Shown: in pieces, positions 36,720 to 48,379 of the stretch
How positions within the stretch are numbered: the stretch's first letter is position 1
Layout: each line of letters starts with the position of its first letter
Assembly (NCBI GenBank): GCA_037951165.1
Contig: JBBDHG010000024.1
Span: 10,720,001-10,784,000 of the forward strand
DNA length: 64,000 bases
Source of the DNA: Lophius americanus
Lineage: Eukaryota; Chordata; Actinopteri; Lophiiformes; Lophiidae
Reading direction: 5' to 3'
Made by a program: the position numbers and the translations under genes
The notes under the pieces: model-generated
The model's database searches: none
What the model was told of the DNA's origin: nothing
Seen by the model: the letters and a program-made list of their open reading frames with translations, nothing else

Positions 36720-36970
36720 CATCACAACACCTCAATAAATAGCCTTTTATTTGCAAAAATATCTGCCTTAGCAGGAGTATCGCAAATAATTCTTATCTAT
36801 GTACATATCCCAGGTTTGTCTACACATTCACAAATACACATTATTCTAGATATCTGTACACATTCAGAAGGGTCATTACGCGATAAGAGATTATTTTCAC
36901 ACAGTCGGGAACCTGACATTTCCTACAATAATGGCCGCCCGCGCCTCCTTTTGCTCCGACAGTGCCACGT
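36720..36970 (-). other. LGI3 3' UTR with poly(A) signal
   Basis: Downstream of the LGI3 stop (minus strand) the first good AATAAA (tttatt on +) is at 36,746-36,751, about 220 bases past the stop. The UTR end is inferred from this signal only. Confidence 0.5.
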
Positions 36971-39900
36971 CTACTTGGCACTGAGGTCCACCACCAGGTG
37001 CTGGTAGGCCAGGGTGTTGCCTTTAAAGGTGGCTGCCAGCAGGAGGTCCTTGTTGTCGACAGACACCAAGCTGAATGCCCTTGGCGCTCTCATGTTCAAC
37101 TCCTGGAAGAGTTGGAAGCGCTGAGTGAGGTCGTCCCACAGGTACACTCTGGAGAAGGAGAAATCACTACCCAGAATGAGGTACTGGCGGAGGCCTACCA
37201 CGAAGGGATACACCGCCATCGAGCCCCTGGAGGGCAGAGTCTGGATCTCTACGAAACGCTGCCCTTCCCAGCGCAGGACCTTGGAGTCGCCGATAAAGCG
37301 TGTGAGGCAAAGGTAGAGAACTTTCCTCACCCAGAAGTGCTTGACCATTTGCACGTCAGCCAGCTCGGTGATTTGGGAGAAAAAAGCAAACTGCTTCTGG
37401 CTGCGGTTCCACTGGTAAACCACCGGCGCCTGAGAGGCGCTGGACAGGATAAGGTGAGGCTTTCCGCCGACATCAAGAAACTCCACGTGTGTGTCCCGAT
37501 GCCAGGGATGGAGGGACTGGTGGGAGTAGAAACCGTTGCTGTTCCAACGATAGATGCTGGTGGAGCCGGCCTTGGAGCTGTCGGCCACGATAAAGAACCA
37601 CTCTTCATCCAGCTGGAAGGTGTCCACGAAGTTGGGCTTCCTCACACGTGTCGTGTCGATGTCTTGGATCTTTACGAAACGCTGCGGATCCTCCTCCCAC
37701 CTTTAAAGACAAAAGGGTTGCATGTTGTAGGCTGTTTTTTTTAACATGCTGCGTTGATTCATCAGGTGGTGAGATGCCTGCAGGGAAACCACGAGCCTCA
37801 CTTGTAGATGTGAGATCCCCCAAAGAGTTGAGCCACCACCATGTAGAGACCGTTGTGTATGACGGCTGGTTTACAGTACACCGCCGAACGCGCTGTAAGA
37901 CAAACACGCACAAACACAAGGGCTGTTAGCACACATCTAACTAATGTTCCTGCTTTCATTCCTCACAGGTGATATTATGAACCTTTAATGTTCCTTACAG
38001 GTGATATTATGAACCTTTAATGTTTGTCACAGGTGATATTATGAACCTTTAATGTTCCTTACAGGTGATATTATGAACCTTTAATGTTCGTCACAGGTGA
38101 TATTATGAACCCTTAATGTTCCTTACAGGTGATATTATGAACCTTTAATGTTCCTTACAGGTGATATTATGAACCTTTAATGTTCGTCACAGGTGATATT
38201 ATGAACCTTTAATGTTCCTTACAGGTGATATTATGAACCCTTAATGTTCCTTACAGGTGATATTATGAACCTTTAATGTTCCTTACAGGTGATATTATGA
38301 ACCCTTAATGTTCCTTACAGGTGATATTATGAACCTTTAATGTTCCTTACAGGTGATATTATGAACCTTTAATGTTCGTCACAGGTGATATTATGAACCT
38401 TTAATGTTCCTTACAGGTGATATTATGAACCGTTAATGTTCCTTACAGGTGATATTATGAACCTTTAATGTTCCTTACAGGTGATATTATGAACCTTTAA
38501 TGTTCCTTACAGGTGATATTATGAACCTTAAATGTTCCTTACAGGTGATATTATGAACCTTAAATGTTCCTTACAGGTGATATTATGAACCTTTAATGTT
38601 CCTTACAGGTGATATTATGAACGTTTAATGTTCCTGCTTTCATTCCTTACAGGTATGAACATTTAATGTTCCTTACAGGTGATATTATATATGTTTAATG
38701 TTCCTGTTTTCATTCCTTACAGGTGATATTATGAACGTTTGATGTTCCTTACAGGTGATATTATGAACCTTTAATGTTCCTTACAGGTGATATTATGAAC
38801 CTTTAATGTTCCTTACAGGTGATATTATGAAACCCCCTGAAGACCATCTCCACATGATCCCAAATGTACACGGTGCAGAACCCCGAGTCAGGCTGAGCAA
38901 AGGTCACGAACTGATCCCCGTTAAACTCGTGGGACTCCACAGACACAGAGTGGAAAGGGAACGTCTCATAAACAGCAAAGTCTGTGGGAACATAGGAAGA
39001 ATGAAATCATTTACTAACCAACTACTGCAGAGTTCTGAAGTCATCTTATAGGAACAAGTTATTACTTTGTGGGAACAAGATATTATCTCACAGGATCAAC
39101 TCATTATCTTGTGAAGAAGTTATTATCTTATTGAAACGAGATAGAAAATTCCCCTAATGGTCCCTGGGCATTCTGTAAAGTTCTGCTGGGGTAAGACGTT
39201 TGAACCTGCGCTGATGCAGTTGAAGTCTCGCGGCACCAGGTCGTGGATCCTGCGTCCCTGGAATTCGAAGGGGCTGGCACAGTAGATGGAAGGAACCGAA
39301 GTGTTTGTGTTCTCCATCCAATCGACCAGCCACTTGATTTTACAGTCACATCGGAAAGAGTTTCCCCGCAGGTCTCTGAGAGACAGAACATAAAGTCCAC
39401 ATGCTAAAATATTCCAAAGCTGACAGGAAGAGAAAATAAAGCCAATAGAAGGGGTTACGGTTTCAGTCAAATACCAAACTCCGATTTCAGGCGAGGTTTA
39501 GGAGCCGAGCAGAGTCTCGTGGTGACGTTAGGACGACTGCGGTGAAGGCAAACTTACAAATCTGTGAGGAGGTCCAGATGTTTGAAGAGATCAATCGGCA
39601 GCTGCTGCAGGTTGTTGTTTGAGAGAGATCTGAAAAAAAAAACAGGAAATGTCTTCTGTCTTTCTAATAATTGCTAAATAAACTTTCTCTATTAGAATTA
39701 TTGTTATTATTATAATCATCTTTAAGTGAAGTCTCAACAGGATACTCACAGATGAGTCAAGGATTTGAGTCCTCTGAAGGTGTGCTTGGAAAGAGCCTTG
39801 ATGTCATTGTTCTCGATGAACCTGCGGGGAAAACAAACCCGTTTTTGAAGAAGGTCCTGGTTTGAAGAGGAGTGTGGTGCTGTCAAAATGCACATTGGGA

Positions 39901-42900
39901 ATTTTCCCCCTGGCGTCACACCGAGGATGGGAAATACTTTTCTGGGATGATGTCGTTCTGATCTGCTCAAGGATGCAAGATGTAGAAAAGCAAAGAATCT
40001 GCCGACTAGACAGCAGCTGAAAGCATAAAAGCTGAAAATGTGGGAAAGTATTTTTCAAGGAGAAACGATATCACAGATATCCCATTACCTTTAGTCGGTT
40101 AATATAATCGTTCAACTACTTCCTTTGCTGATATTACAATGAAATGAAATCCAGCGTGTCCCGCTTGTCGGCTTAAATAGATGTTCTCCATGTAGAGATG
40201 CTAATATTTCAGCATTAATAAATGCTTTCCTCTCCTGATATGTTAGCAGGGAGGTAATTATCTAACAACGGCCAGTGAGTTATTATTTCCCACCACATAC
40301 AAAGCGACGAAGGGAGACACACTGATCAGTCAAAACATTATAACCACTGACAGGAAGCAGGAAAACGACTTTGACAGGGACCGAGTTGTGATGACTACAC
40401 GACTGGGTCAGAACATCTCCAGAACTATATTGTCCGATCCCACGGATGAGCTACTGTAACACAAATTGATGGAAAAGTTCATGCTTGTGTCAGAATCATC
40501 TGACCCGACTTAGTCAACCCTGTCTTCGCGTCTGTCGTGATTGGAGGGTTTGTGCAGCGGGTTCAGATTCTGTGGGTAGCTGGATATTAAAAATATGACT
40601 TTATTAGCACACACAGCAGGTAATGATGGTTTTGGCAATGTGACAAATGTGAGCCGGAACAAGCAGAGCTGGACTGAACCATCGGCTATCGACCGCCAAT
40701 AAATCCACAGAACGGCATATTCAGCTTTATCCAGTTCAGAGGCGGCACACCTGCGGTCAGAGGAGGATTTATTCTCTGTTTCACCTCCTGGACTCTCATA
40801 CTACCGCCTTAACAGAACAATGATTCTCTGCAGACATATCACCACTAATCCAGTAAAAGGGGATCACGAAAACAAACTTACAGGTACTGCAGTTGAGACA
40901 GGCCAGCGAAAGCATCATCGGCAATGATGGAGAACGTGTTGGAGTTCAAGAGCCTGTGAGAAGGAGATCGTAATGATGGAGTCACAGAAAGGTGGAGGCA
41001 ACGTTGTTCATGTGTTATTGGAAAAGAATCTGCAGGTTATAAGCTGTTATAACTAGTAGTACAATAGAGTTCAAGTATATAAATGATCCAGTCCCTGAAA
41101 TATCTCTCATCAGACACACGTACAATTATTCATTCATTATCTGTAACCACTTAGTCAGGGATTCACTGATTCAGCAGGAATACTCGGAGAGAACCCACGC
41201 AGACGTGAGAAGAACCTGAACGCCTCCACGCAGAAAGGTCAGCAGAGGTGGATTCAAACCCACAACCTTCTGGCTGTGAGGTAGCAGCACTACCCATGTA
41301 TAATCAGATGTTATTTAAACATAGTCTCTTACTATTGCTGAAGTTAGCTAATGCTACTTATCATTTCTAAACTTAGCTATCATTGTTAGTGGCATTAAAT
41401 GTGAGCTGACATCTCTAAAATTAGCCAATGTCAGCTAGGCCTGTTTTTAAGTTGGTTAATGGCAGCTTTCACTGCTAAAATTAGCTAATGCCACCCATTA
41501 TTGTTAAAGTTAGCTAATGTAAGCTAGGCCTACTGTTAAGTTAGCGAATGTCAGCTTTGCCTACTGTTAAGGTAGCTAATGTCATCTAGGCCTACTGTTA
41601 AGTGAGCTAATGTCAGCTAGGCCTACTGTTGAGTTAACTAATGTCATCCAGGCCTACTGTTGAGTTAGCTAATGTCACTTTTTATTGCTGCTAAAGTTAG
41701 CTAATGTCAGCTATCATTGCAAGTGATAGATAATACCCGCTATGATCACTAAAGTTTGCCATTGTCAGCTATCATCTCGTTAGCTAATGTCTGTTGTCAT
41801 TGTTAAGTTGGTTTATGTCAGCAATCATCAATAAAATAAGTTATGTCAGCCTTCATCATTAAAGTTAATTAATTTCATCTTTCGTAGCCAAATTGATCTG
41901 ATTTCTACTATCGAAGGTAAATTTGTCAACTGTCATAGCTGTAGTCAGTTTCTAGTAGACAAGTCCGCTACTTTAGCCAACTTGTCCAAAGCGAGACAAT
42001 GAACTCTATCATAGCTTAAGCAGCTAACAGCTATAGCAAGTGTCCTGGTTCCAGAAGAAGTGCTGTAACATTCTAGGATGGCCGTCACCGTAGTTTGACA
42101 AAAAATCCCCCAGAAAATCTCGGGGGGATCTAAAGAGGGTGGTTGTAACAAATAAACCGAGGAATATCACTTAACCGGAGCCTTTTGCTTGAGAATTGGT
42201 TAAAATTCCTCAGACTAGCTGCTGTACTGAGATATTTAAAGTCTTTATATTTATTGCAAACAGCTGAAAAATAGTTGATTTTGCCAATAATTCTCTTATC
42301 AAAGAACGACTTCCCACAGTTTTTGGCCCAATTTGGAGAATAATAAACTGTAAAATGATGAGTATCTATACTTGAAGCTTCTGTAATCTGATGTTTAACA
42401 TTAACTAACGCACACACACTCACACACACACAAACACACACACACACACACAAACACACGGATCTGAGTGGATGAACGGCTCTTTGTCTCTGCAGCACAG
42501 CTGAAGAGATTCAGTGATCGACACTGAGCCGCTTCTGGCCGCTACGTCACCACTGAGTCCAACAAGCAGCCATTTCTAGTTCCCCCATTGTCAGGAGCAA
42601 ACACACCATCAGCTGTGTGACGACCTGAGTGTGTGGCGGAGACTAACACTCACAGGAACTGAAGCAGGTGGAGGTGAGAGAAGGCTCCCTCTGGGATTGC
42701 AGTGAAGGCCGCGTTCACCATCGTCCTGTCGACAGAAACAACATCAGACGTGTCTCCAGGAGGACAGAAGACACACGACACGGGTTTTCATGTCTTTTTG
42801 GGTTTACTGTCCTCTCACAGCCCTCATATAATATTCACATCTCCTTTTCTTGCTTTGTGTCTTTCGTTTGTCGGATGGATTAGTTGAAATGCTGTAAACC

Positions 42901-44857
42901 ACATGAAACATGAAACCTATTAGGTCTGACTCTGGATCAGGATTTTTTTTCTTTATCTAATTATCTTCATCGTTGCGTGTCTTTTCAACCTTTTTCTTCA
43001 TTACATAAAAACTACTGTGGAAACACTCACACAATTCAAAATATATGTTTCATATATTCTCAGTGTTTATATCTGTGTGTGTGTGTGTTTGTGTTTTCAC
43101 GTGTTTGTGTGTGTGTGTGGTTCAGATCCAGATCAGAATCTGCTGGATCTGAACAGGTTGTTGTAAGAGGAGATCTTTATTTTTAGCTGCTATAAGATAA
43201 AAACACACACCGACTGAGATAATGGGGGTTTCCTTTAGTTCTAAAAAACACATCCAAACGATTCACTAGGGAAATTTTTGCTGAGGACCTAAATCCGATC
43301 GTGTGTAAGACCCTGGGTATCATCTTAAGACTTTGGTCCACATTCCTGCTGGAGTTCTCCTGAGGACCGGAGGACCGAGGGGAAGAGGAGGTGCTGCTCT
43401 GTTCAAAATGAAGAGCGCTGGACGTAAAGACCAAAGTATCGGTGGAGAAGCCTTTAGGGTTGCGTCAGTCAGGATGAGCATCCGTCGTAAAACTTATGCC
43501 TAATCAATATGCAGAAAATAAAAAAAACTGATTTCCAAACTGGATCCGTTCTGACTCAGGTTCACATCACTGGTACTGTTAGCCAGCAAGGTAACAGCGG
43601 TAACTATCAATGGAAAAAGGTGATCCGCTGTGGCGACAAGGAAGGGCATCAGGCGAAAGTAGAAGAAGAAGAGGAAAGATCAAAGAATATTTTATACATT
43701 TCCTTATTAGTGTAAGAAATATTTAATCTCTTGGGAAATAATCCATAAATTATGATGTAAATAATGCCACAGGCTACGATTTCAACTTAACTGGACTCTA
43801 CTGAGGGACGTTCTCCAACAAAGAGAACTCTCTGGGGGGATTACGTACGTCGATCAGCCACAACATTAGAACCACCTTCCTAATAATGTGTAGGTCTTTC
43901 AATAGTTGCTCCTGGACAGGGTCACTGGTTTCACCGCTCCTTATGCAGCAAGCTGGGATCCACTTTCTGTTCTGACACCTTTCTATCAGAACCAGCATTT
44001 ACTTTCTTTGTGCTACAGATATTTTCCTCCTCTGTAGGAAAGAAACTGCATCAATGAGCCTTAGGCACCAAAGGCCAGTCCACCAGACCTGCAGCTCTGG
44101 AGTTTCAGCTGTCCGTGGTTATAATGTTATGGCTCATCATTGCAGCTGGTTTGGGAATGACAGGAACAAGCTGCTGACGAGAGGAACGTGTGAAATACTC
44201 TGATTTACCTGCTGCTACCAGGATAATCGGGGTAAGAGTTTGGATGGAATGTTTATCAACTTATTTATTAACTTATTCATTAAATATTGTTAAATATATT
44301 CTTTCTCCTGCTTCTTCACGCCACTCTTCTCTCAGACCATCCTCCCTATTTAATAATTGGAACAAACTACTTCCTTCTCGTCTTCTCTGTTGTGAATTGA
44401 GGGCACCCACAGCAGCCTCTGCTCTGGATTCAAACTTTAAATCCACGGATGGAGGGGGTCAGAATCAGAGCAGGGGGATCACAGAACCAGCTCTCCATTT
44501 CATCTGATGCGCTCCATTTATCTCTCCGGGATTGAACATCCCGGCGGGAGAAGATGGAAATCTATTGTTAGTGTTCCTCCCTGGAGATCAAAACCTCTCT
44601 GAGGTCGTATTCTGTCTGGATTCATGCTTCCTCGTGTTACAAAGACGACCCAATACTCACAGTGAGATGATTCCAGGGGGGAAGCTCTTGGGAATGGCTT
44701 TGGTGTCCACGCAGAAGGCGCTGTCTTTGGTGCAGGAGCAGGAGGCAGGACAGCGGGGTGTCTTCGGGGCTCTCCTGGCACTTGATTCCAACGCCAGGCA
44801 GAGACACAGAACCGACAAGAACGTCAGGCTCATCCATCTGGGTCCGAGCTCCAGCAT
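36971..44857 (-). CDS. lgi3: LGI3, leucine-rich repeat LGI family member 3 (9 exons, complete)
   Basis: Exons in gene order: 44,661-44,857; 42,654-42,725; 40,882-40,953; 39,750-39,821; 39,558-39,629; 39,206-39,375; 38,817-38,981; 37,802-37,892; 36,971-37,700 (stop TAG). Phases join to 546 residues; human LGI3 is 548. Exon 1 gives a signal peptide and the LRRNT Cys cluster (CPASCSCTKDSAFC). Exons 2-5 are four 72-base LRRs. Exon 6 is the LRRCT (CDCKIKWLVDWM, IYCASP). Exons 7-9 form the seven-bladed EPTP propeller, ending LVVDLSAK. Assignment to LGI3 over LGI1/2 rests on KTPRCPASCSC, ENNDIKALSKHTFRGLKSL, QSLHPWHRDT and APVVYQW. LGI proteins are secreted and bind ADAM22/ADAM23/ADAM11 at synapses and axons. 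An N-I-T sequon ends exon 7 (residues 271-273). The start at 44,857 precedes a second in-frame Met at 44,833; either leaves a hydrophobic leader. Confidence 0.95.
37893..38816 (-). other. LGI3 intron 7, almost wholly a donor-site minisatellite
   Basis: The intron between exons 7 and 8 is 924 bases. All but about 50 bases next to the exon 8 acceptor is the tandem array listed next. The remaining 50 bases carry the acceptor with 'gtgtttgtcttacag' (minus strand). Confidence 0.85.
37943..38831 (-). repeat. 32-bp minisatellite built from the exon 7 / 5' splice-site junction
   Basis: The unit is 32 bases. On the gene strand each unit contains 'ttcataatatcacct' followed by 'gtaagg' or 'gtgacg' and then 'aacattaaagg'. 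The first unit is the real junction: its 'ttcataatatcacct' is the end of exon 7 and 'gtaagg' is the functional donor at 38,816. About 26 units follow with few substitutions. Three longer variants carry an extra 'tgctttcattcc' segment (near 37,950, 38,630 and 38,710). Most units differ by none to two bases, so the array is young or homogenised. Confidence 0.92.
40320..40500 (+). mobile_element. Tc1/mariner relic in LGI3 intron 3
   Basis: It begins with the terminal repeat 'cactgatcagtcaaaacatt' and continues with 'cgactgggtcagaacatctc' and 'ggatgagctactgtaacaca', skipping much of the transposase. It is antisense to LGI3. Confidence 0.7.
41130..41310 (-). repeat. Dispersed fish repeat (reverse copy) in LGI3 intron 2
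   Basis: 'cattatctgtaaccacttag', 'agaacccacgcagacgtgag', 'cctccacgcagaaaggtcag' and 'ttctggctgtgaggtagcag' match the right half of the repeat at 25,394-25,605. Confidence 0.6.
41331..41883. repeat. ~30-bp tandem array in LGI3 intron 2
   Basis: About 18 degenerate units of 'gttagctaatgtcagctagg' plus 'cctactgttaa'. The middle (41,515-41,670) is best preserved; both edges have drifted into 'atcattgttaa' variants. It is non-coding, between LGI3 exons 2 and 3. Confidence 0.8.
42410..42459. repeat. (CA)n microsatellite in LGI3 intron 2
   Basis: CA dinucleotides with CAAA interruptions, about 50 bases long, about 195 bases downstream of exon 2 in gene orientation. Confidence 0.9.
43073..43120. 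repeat. (GT)n microsatellite in LGI3 intron 1
   Basis: GT repeats interrupted by 'ttgtgttttcacgtg', about 48 bases. Confidence 0.85.
43430..43690 (+). mobile_element. Degenerate retroelement 3' end in LGI3 intron 1
   Basis: 'ggttgcgtcagtcaggatga', 'gtcgtaaaacttatgcctaa', 'tgatccgctgtggcgacaag' and a GAA-rich tail follow the order of a fish retroelement tail. The same words occur at 58,195-58,385. The tail resembles that of the LINE at 3,540-4,345. Confidence 0.5.
43845..44140. mobile_element. Tc1-derived MITE in LGI3 intron 1
   Basis: Both ends are present as inverted terminal repeats: 'cgatcagccacaacattaga' on the left and 'gtggttataatgttatggct' on the right. The interior keeps 'acctttctatcagaaccagc' and 'tttgtgctacag' from the Tc1 family but is cut to ~300 bases, so it could only have moved with a transposase supplied in trans. 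Confidence 0.75.
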
Positions 44858-44987
44858 CCTGAGGCAGGAGGAGAAAGGTTGAAGTGTCTCCTCTGTGGCT
44901 TGGTGAGAGGTCACCCTTGCCAGAGAGAGGATGGGATGGAGGAGGAGGGGGGTAATGGTATTCCTGTGTATACTATGGGTGCTGCAA

Positions 44988-45023
<36 letters not shown>

Positions 45024-45130
45024 GAGGTGCTGACTGCAGGAGTGACGGAGAAGGCTGCTGCTTCTCTCCTCTCCAGGACCTGCAGGCTGACAATTTATTA
45101 TTTACAGTCACACTAAAAGCATGAAACAGC
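44858..45130 (-). promoter_or_regulatory. LGI3 5' leader and proximal promoter region with (CT)n
   Basis: Upstream of the LGI3 start (gene strand) lies a purine/pyrimidine tract: (CT)n at 44,990-45,021, read as (GA)n on the gene strand. No TATA box is obvious. The transcription start cannot be placed from sequence alone. Confidence 0.35.
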
Positions 45131-45881
45131 AGCAGGGAGGGCGAGGAGGCGCATGTGTGGAGAACGGGTGTGAATGTCCCAGGCTTCAGCAGCCAGCAAG
45201 GGTGCAGAGGGGAGCGTGTGTGAATGCATCTTGCTTTCATAGCGTGTGTGTGGGAGGATGTTCTGATTATCCCAGTGTCCCAACAGGCAGAGCAGAGGAA
45301 GAATGAAGGAGAACGGAGATGATCCTGGATCAGGAAAGTTTGCTAGGGATCTGGATTAAAAGATCATTGCAGGAATATTTAAAAACTTTGTTCAACTTTT
45401 ACATTTTTTCCCCAAATTACACAAAAACTACTAAATGTTGTGGAGGTGAGGAGAAATTATAAATATACATTTGTTATTTTATTTGAAATTAAATAAAATG
45501 ATTCAAATTAAATTATTTTAGTCAAAAAGCTAAATCTAATCAAAAATTCAAAGAATATATGATATTTTTCTGTTTGCATGTATATATGTGTATCTTACCA
45601 TGAGTTTGTTGTACATATTTAAATATACGCATGTGCGTAAATGTAAATGTGACAGAATCACGATGGACAAAAATCAAACAAAACACAGTTTTTATTGTGT
45701 TACTAGCAGCAGATGTACTTTTGTATTATGGTTTCCTGGATTACGATTAACATAAAATATCCAAACAAAATGATAAACTGATTTGCCTATAAAAACCTGG
45801 ATCAGGATCTGCTCTAAAATCCAATCGACTCTCACTTATTGTTTGAGATTCTGTGAATAAACACACAGGTGATCATTATTA

Positions 45882-45951
45882 TAAATTAAATGTATTATTA
45901 TTATTATTATTACTGTGATTATAAATTAAATGTATTATTATTATTATTATC
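45882..45951. repeat. Duplicated (ATT)n-containing unit
   Basis: 'ataaattaaatgtattatta' occurs twice in a row, each followed by an ATT run. It is a local tandem duplication in intergenic DNA. Confidence 0.8.
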
Positions 45952-46002
45952 CCGTGGCAGAGAAAACATGTCTTTAGAAAAACACCTGTGCCCACCGCCT
46001 CC

Positions 46003-46020
46003 TGACACCAGAGGGCGCTG
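46003..46020 (+). promoter_or_regulatory. CTCF-like binding motif between LGI3 and FGFR1
   Basis: 'tgacaccagagggcgctg' fits the forward CTCF core (CCASYAGRKGGCRS) well. It lies about 1.1 kb upstream of the LGI3 start. Confidence 0.45.
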
Positions 46021-46029
46021 TCGCCCATG

Positions 46030-47340
46030 AAAAGAGTCCGTGACGGAGGTGGTCCTGCAGAGAGTCCGGTGTTCCCTGTCAGGGCAAGGGTCTCGGTGCC
46101 GGGCGCCACCAGCATCTCCTCATAATGACTCTGTTGTAGCAGGAGGAGCTGCAGAACGCCATCGGACCCTGTCAGTCCCAGACTGGCAGACATATGATCC
46201 ACATCAACACTCGATATTAATCTAGGACAGATGATTTAACCAAGAAATCCAATATTTGACCTTTTTTCTTCTCTTTAACATTATTTTTTCATACTTAGCT
46301 CAACCCTTTGTATTTTATCCTCTGAACCTGGGAGCTCACTTTGCCCCCATCCAGTTATCTTCTCAGATCATGGAGGTTCTTCCACACAAAAAGCTCTTTA
46401 AAGTCTCTCCTCTTCTTTTGTATCTAGCTTTAATTTTTATTGAATGTTTTGTCTTTCACCCCTGTAAATGACCGTAGGAGGATGTCATTTGAACACACGA
46501 TAAAAACTTGGGTTCACCTTTTTTTGTTTGTTTCCTTCAACATTTTGAGATGTTGTAGATTTTTTCAAACAGAGAGAATATCAAGGATGACCGGGGGATC
46601 AAAGTAGAAGTATACAAAAGATGGAGCACATCATATAATGTATAATCCAGACCCTGGGGATAAACATCTGTGTGTGGAGATGTCAGTTTATCATCAAATG
46701 AAAGAGGTGTCCAGTTCTTCAGGCGTTAGTGACAGTTGCTTCGGTATAGGTGTGCTTTTGTAATTTCGTTTTATTCGGTTTCCCCTTCGGGTGTTTTACC
46801 CTGAATTGTTTTCTTTGGACTCAAAGTGGGAAGAGGGCAGGAACTCAATGATGAAGACTACAAAAAGTCAACGTTGCATTTATACCTGATTTCTGGTTTG
46901 GTGAATGTGTTTTGTACCGACGACGACAGTTGGACTAGAATTTAATCTAGTGAAGAGGTCAGACCCCAAACCAGTCTCCTCTAACTTCATTTAAACCTAA
47001 GCAAAGTTCTAACATCGAATATATAATGATAAGATAAGATACGTCGGTGGAATAACGTGGGCCTTAATTATATAATCTTTTTTTTGAAGAAGAAACTTAT
47101 GTAAAGATAATATTGCATATTGTTGAAAAGTTATTGCAGGAAGTATTTATTCAATTATTGTCCATGATTAAAAAGAAGCCCAGAGATTTACTGGTTATCT
47201 GTCCAATAGTTTTTGCATTATAGATAAAAAAAAAACAATTCCTACCGTGAAAAGTTAAAAATAAACCAAAGAAAAAAACATTTTCGACATTTCATTTCCC
47301 AAAACTCTCTCACAAGTGAACTTTGCTACGGAAATAAACT
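46030..47340. other. Intergenic, no gene recognised
   Basis: This is AT-rich sequence with short frames only. No repeat or gene is recognised beyond the CTCF-like motif at its left edge. Confidence 0.35.
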
Positions 47341-47344
47341 TTTA

Positions 47345-48130
47345 TTAAATAAACTTCTATTTGTTTGGTACTTTGTTCATTTGTTTGTAACTTTGTTTAT
47401 TTATTTGTTACTTTTCTTCTTCTATTTGTTTCTTTCAATACTTTGTTTGTTATATTGTTTTTTTAATAGTTTGTTACTTTGTTTGTTTAAAACTTTGTTG
47501 ATTTGCGTTTTGCTATCTCTGTTCCATTGTTACTTCTATTTGTTTATTTCTCTTTTACTTTGTTACTTAGGTTGTTAGTTTGTTTGTTTGTTACTCTTTA
47601 TTTCTTAACTAAGTGTGTTACATTGTTTGTTACATCGCTTTTACTATGTTTGTTACATTCGTACTTCTTTGTTACTTAGGTTGTTTGTTTGTTTGTTACT
47701 CTTTATTTCTTTACTATGTTTGTAACATTGTTTGTTACTTTGTTTGTGTGTTATTCTTTATCTCTTTGCTATGTTTGTTACATCGTTTTTAACTTTGTTA
47801 ATTACTTTGCCGTTTACTTTTTTTTGTACATTGTTACTTCTTGCCGTTACATCTTTGTTTCTTAGGTTGTTACTTTGTTTGTTGTTTCTTTACTATGATT
47901 GTTACATAGTTTGTTACTTTGTTCAATACTTTGCTGTTTACTATGTTTGTTACATTGTTGCTTCTTGTAGTTATTTTTTTTTGCTATTTAGTTTGTTACT
48001 TTGTTTACTTCTTTGTTACTTTGTCTGTTACTTTGTTAATGGTTTACTTCTGTGTTTATATCTTTGTTGTTTTGTTTGTTATTTGTTATTTGCTTGAGGG
48101 TTTTTTGTGGATGTTTTTTTTTGCTTCGTT
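47345..48130. repeat. T-rich degenerate array of TTTGTTAC-type words
   Basis: For about 780 bases the sequence is built from drifting 'tttgtttgttactttgtt' words. This gives frames rich in Leu, Phe and Cys that look like membrane proteins but are a by-product of the repeat. Confidence 0.8.
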
Positions 48131-48379
48131 CTAAATTTTCTTCTGTTACTTTCCCTCTTTCTTTCCCTCTCCCCTGCCGTCGTGATCCCGTGATGTTTTC
48201 TACTGTGTCCTTGTCAAACAGAATAGAAGGTAGCTGTGAGACTCTCCGACTGTGTCCTGCTGTGAATCCATTACGTTCTTTCTGTCTTGGCTCTATGTGA
48301 CGGTAAAGGAATGCCATTTCCAGATTAGCAGCAATCTTTATTGTCTTAAAGGCTTCTTTTCTTTCTTTTTTTTGCAGTG

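Noticed and set aside
36962..37744. 260-codon open frame on the + strand
   Set aside because: It lies antisense to the LGI3 terminal exon, whose protein matches the family residue by residue. The long antisense frame follows from the codon composition of the real exon.
37943..38831. CRISPR-like regular array
   Set aside because: The units are contiguous tandem copies with no unique spacers, and the genome is a vertebrate. It is a minisatellite.
44911..45240. 109-codon minus frame with an Arg-Glu repeat upstream of LGI3
   Set aside because: The Arg-Glu run is the (CT)n microsatellite read on the other strand. It does not join to LGI3 exon 1 in frame and has no homologue I know.
47381..48134. 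Leu/Phe/Cys-rich frames that look like multi-pass membrane proteins
   Set aside because: They are translations of a T-rich degenerate array of TTTGTTAC words; the hydrophobicity comes from the base composition.
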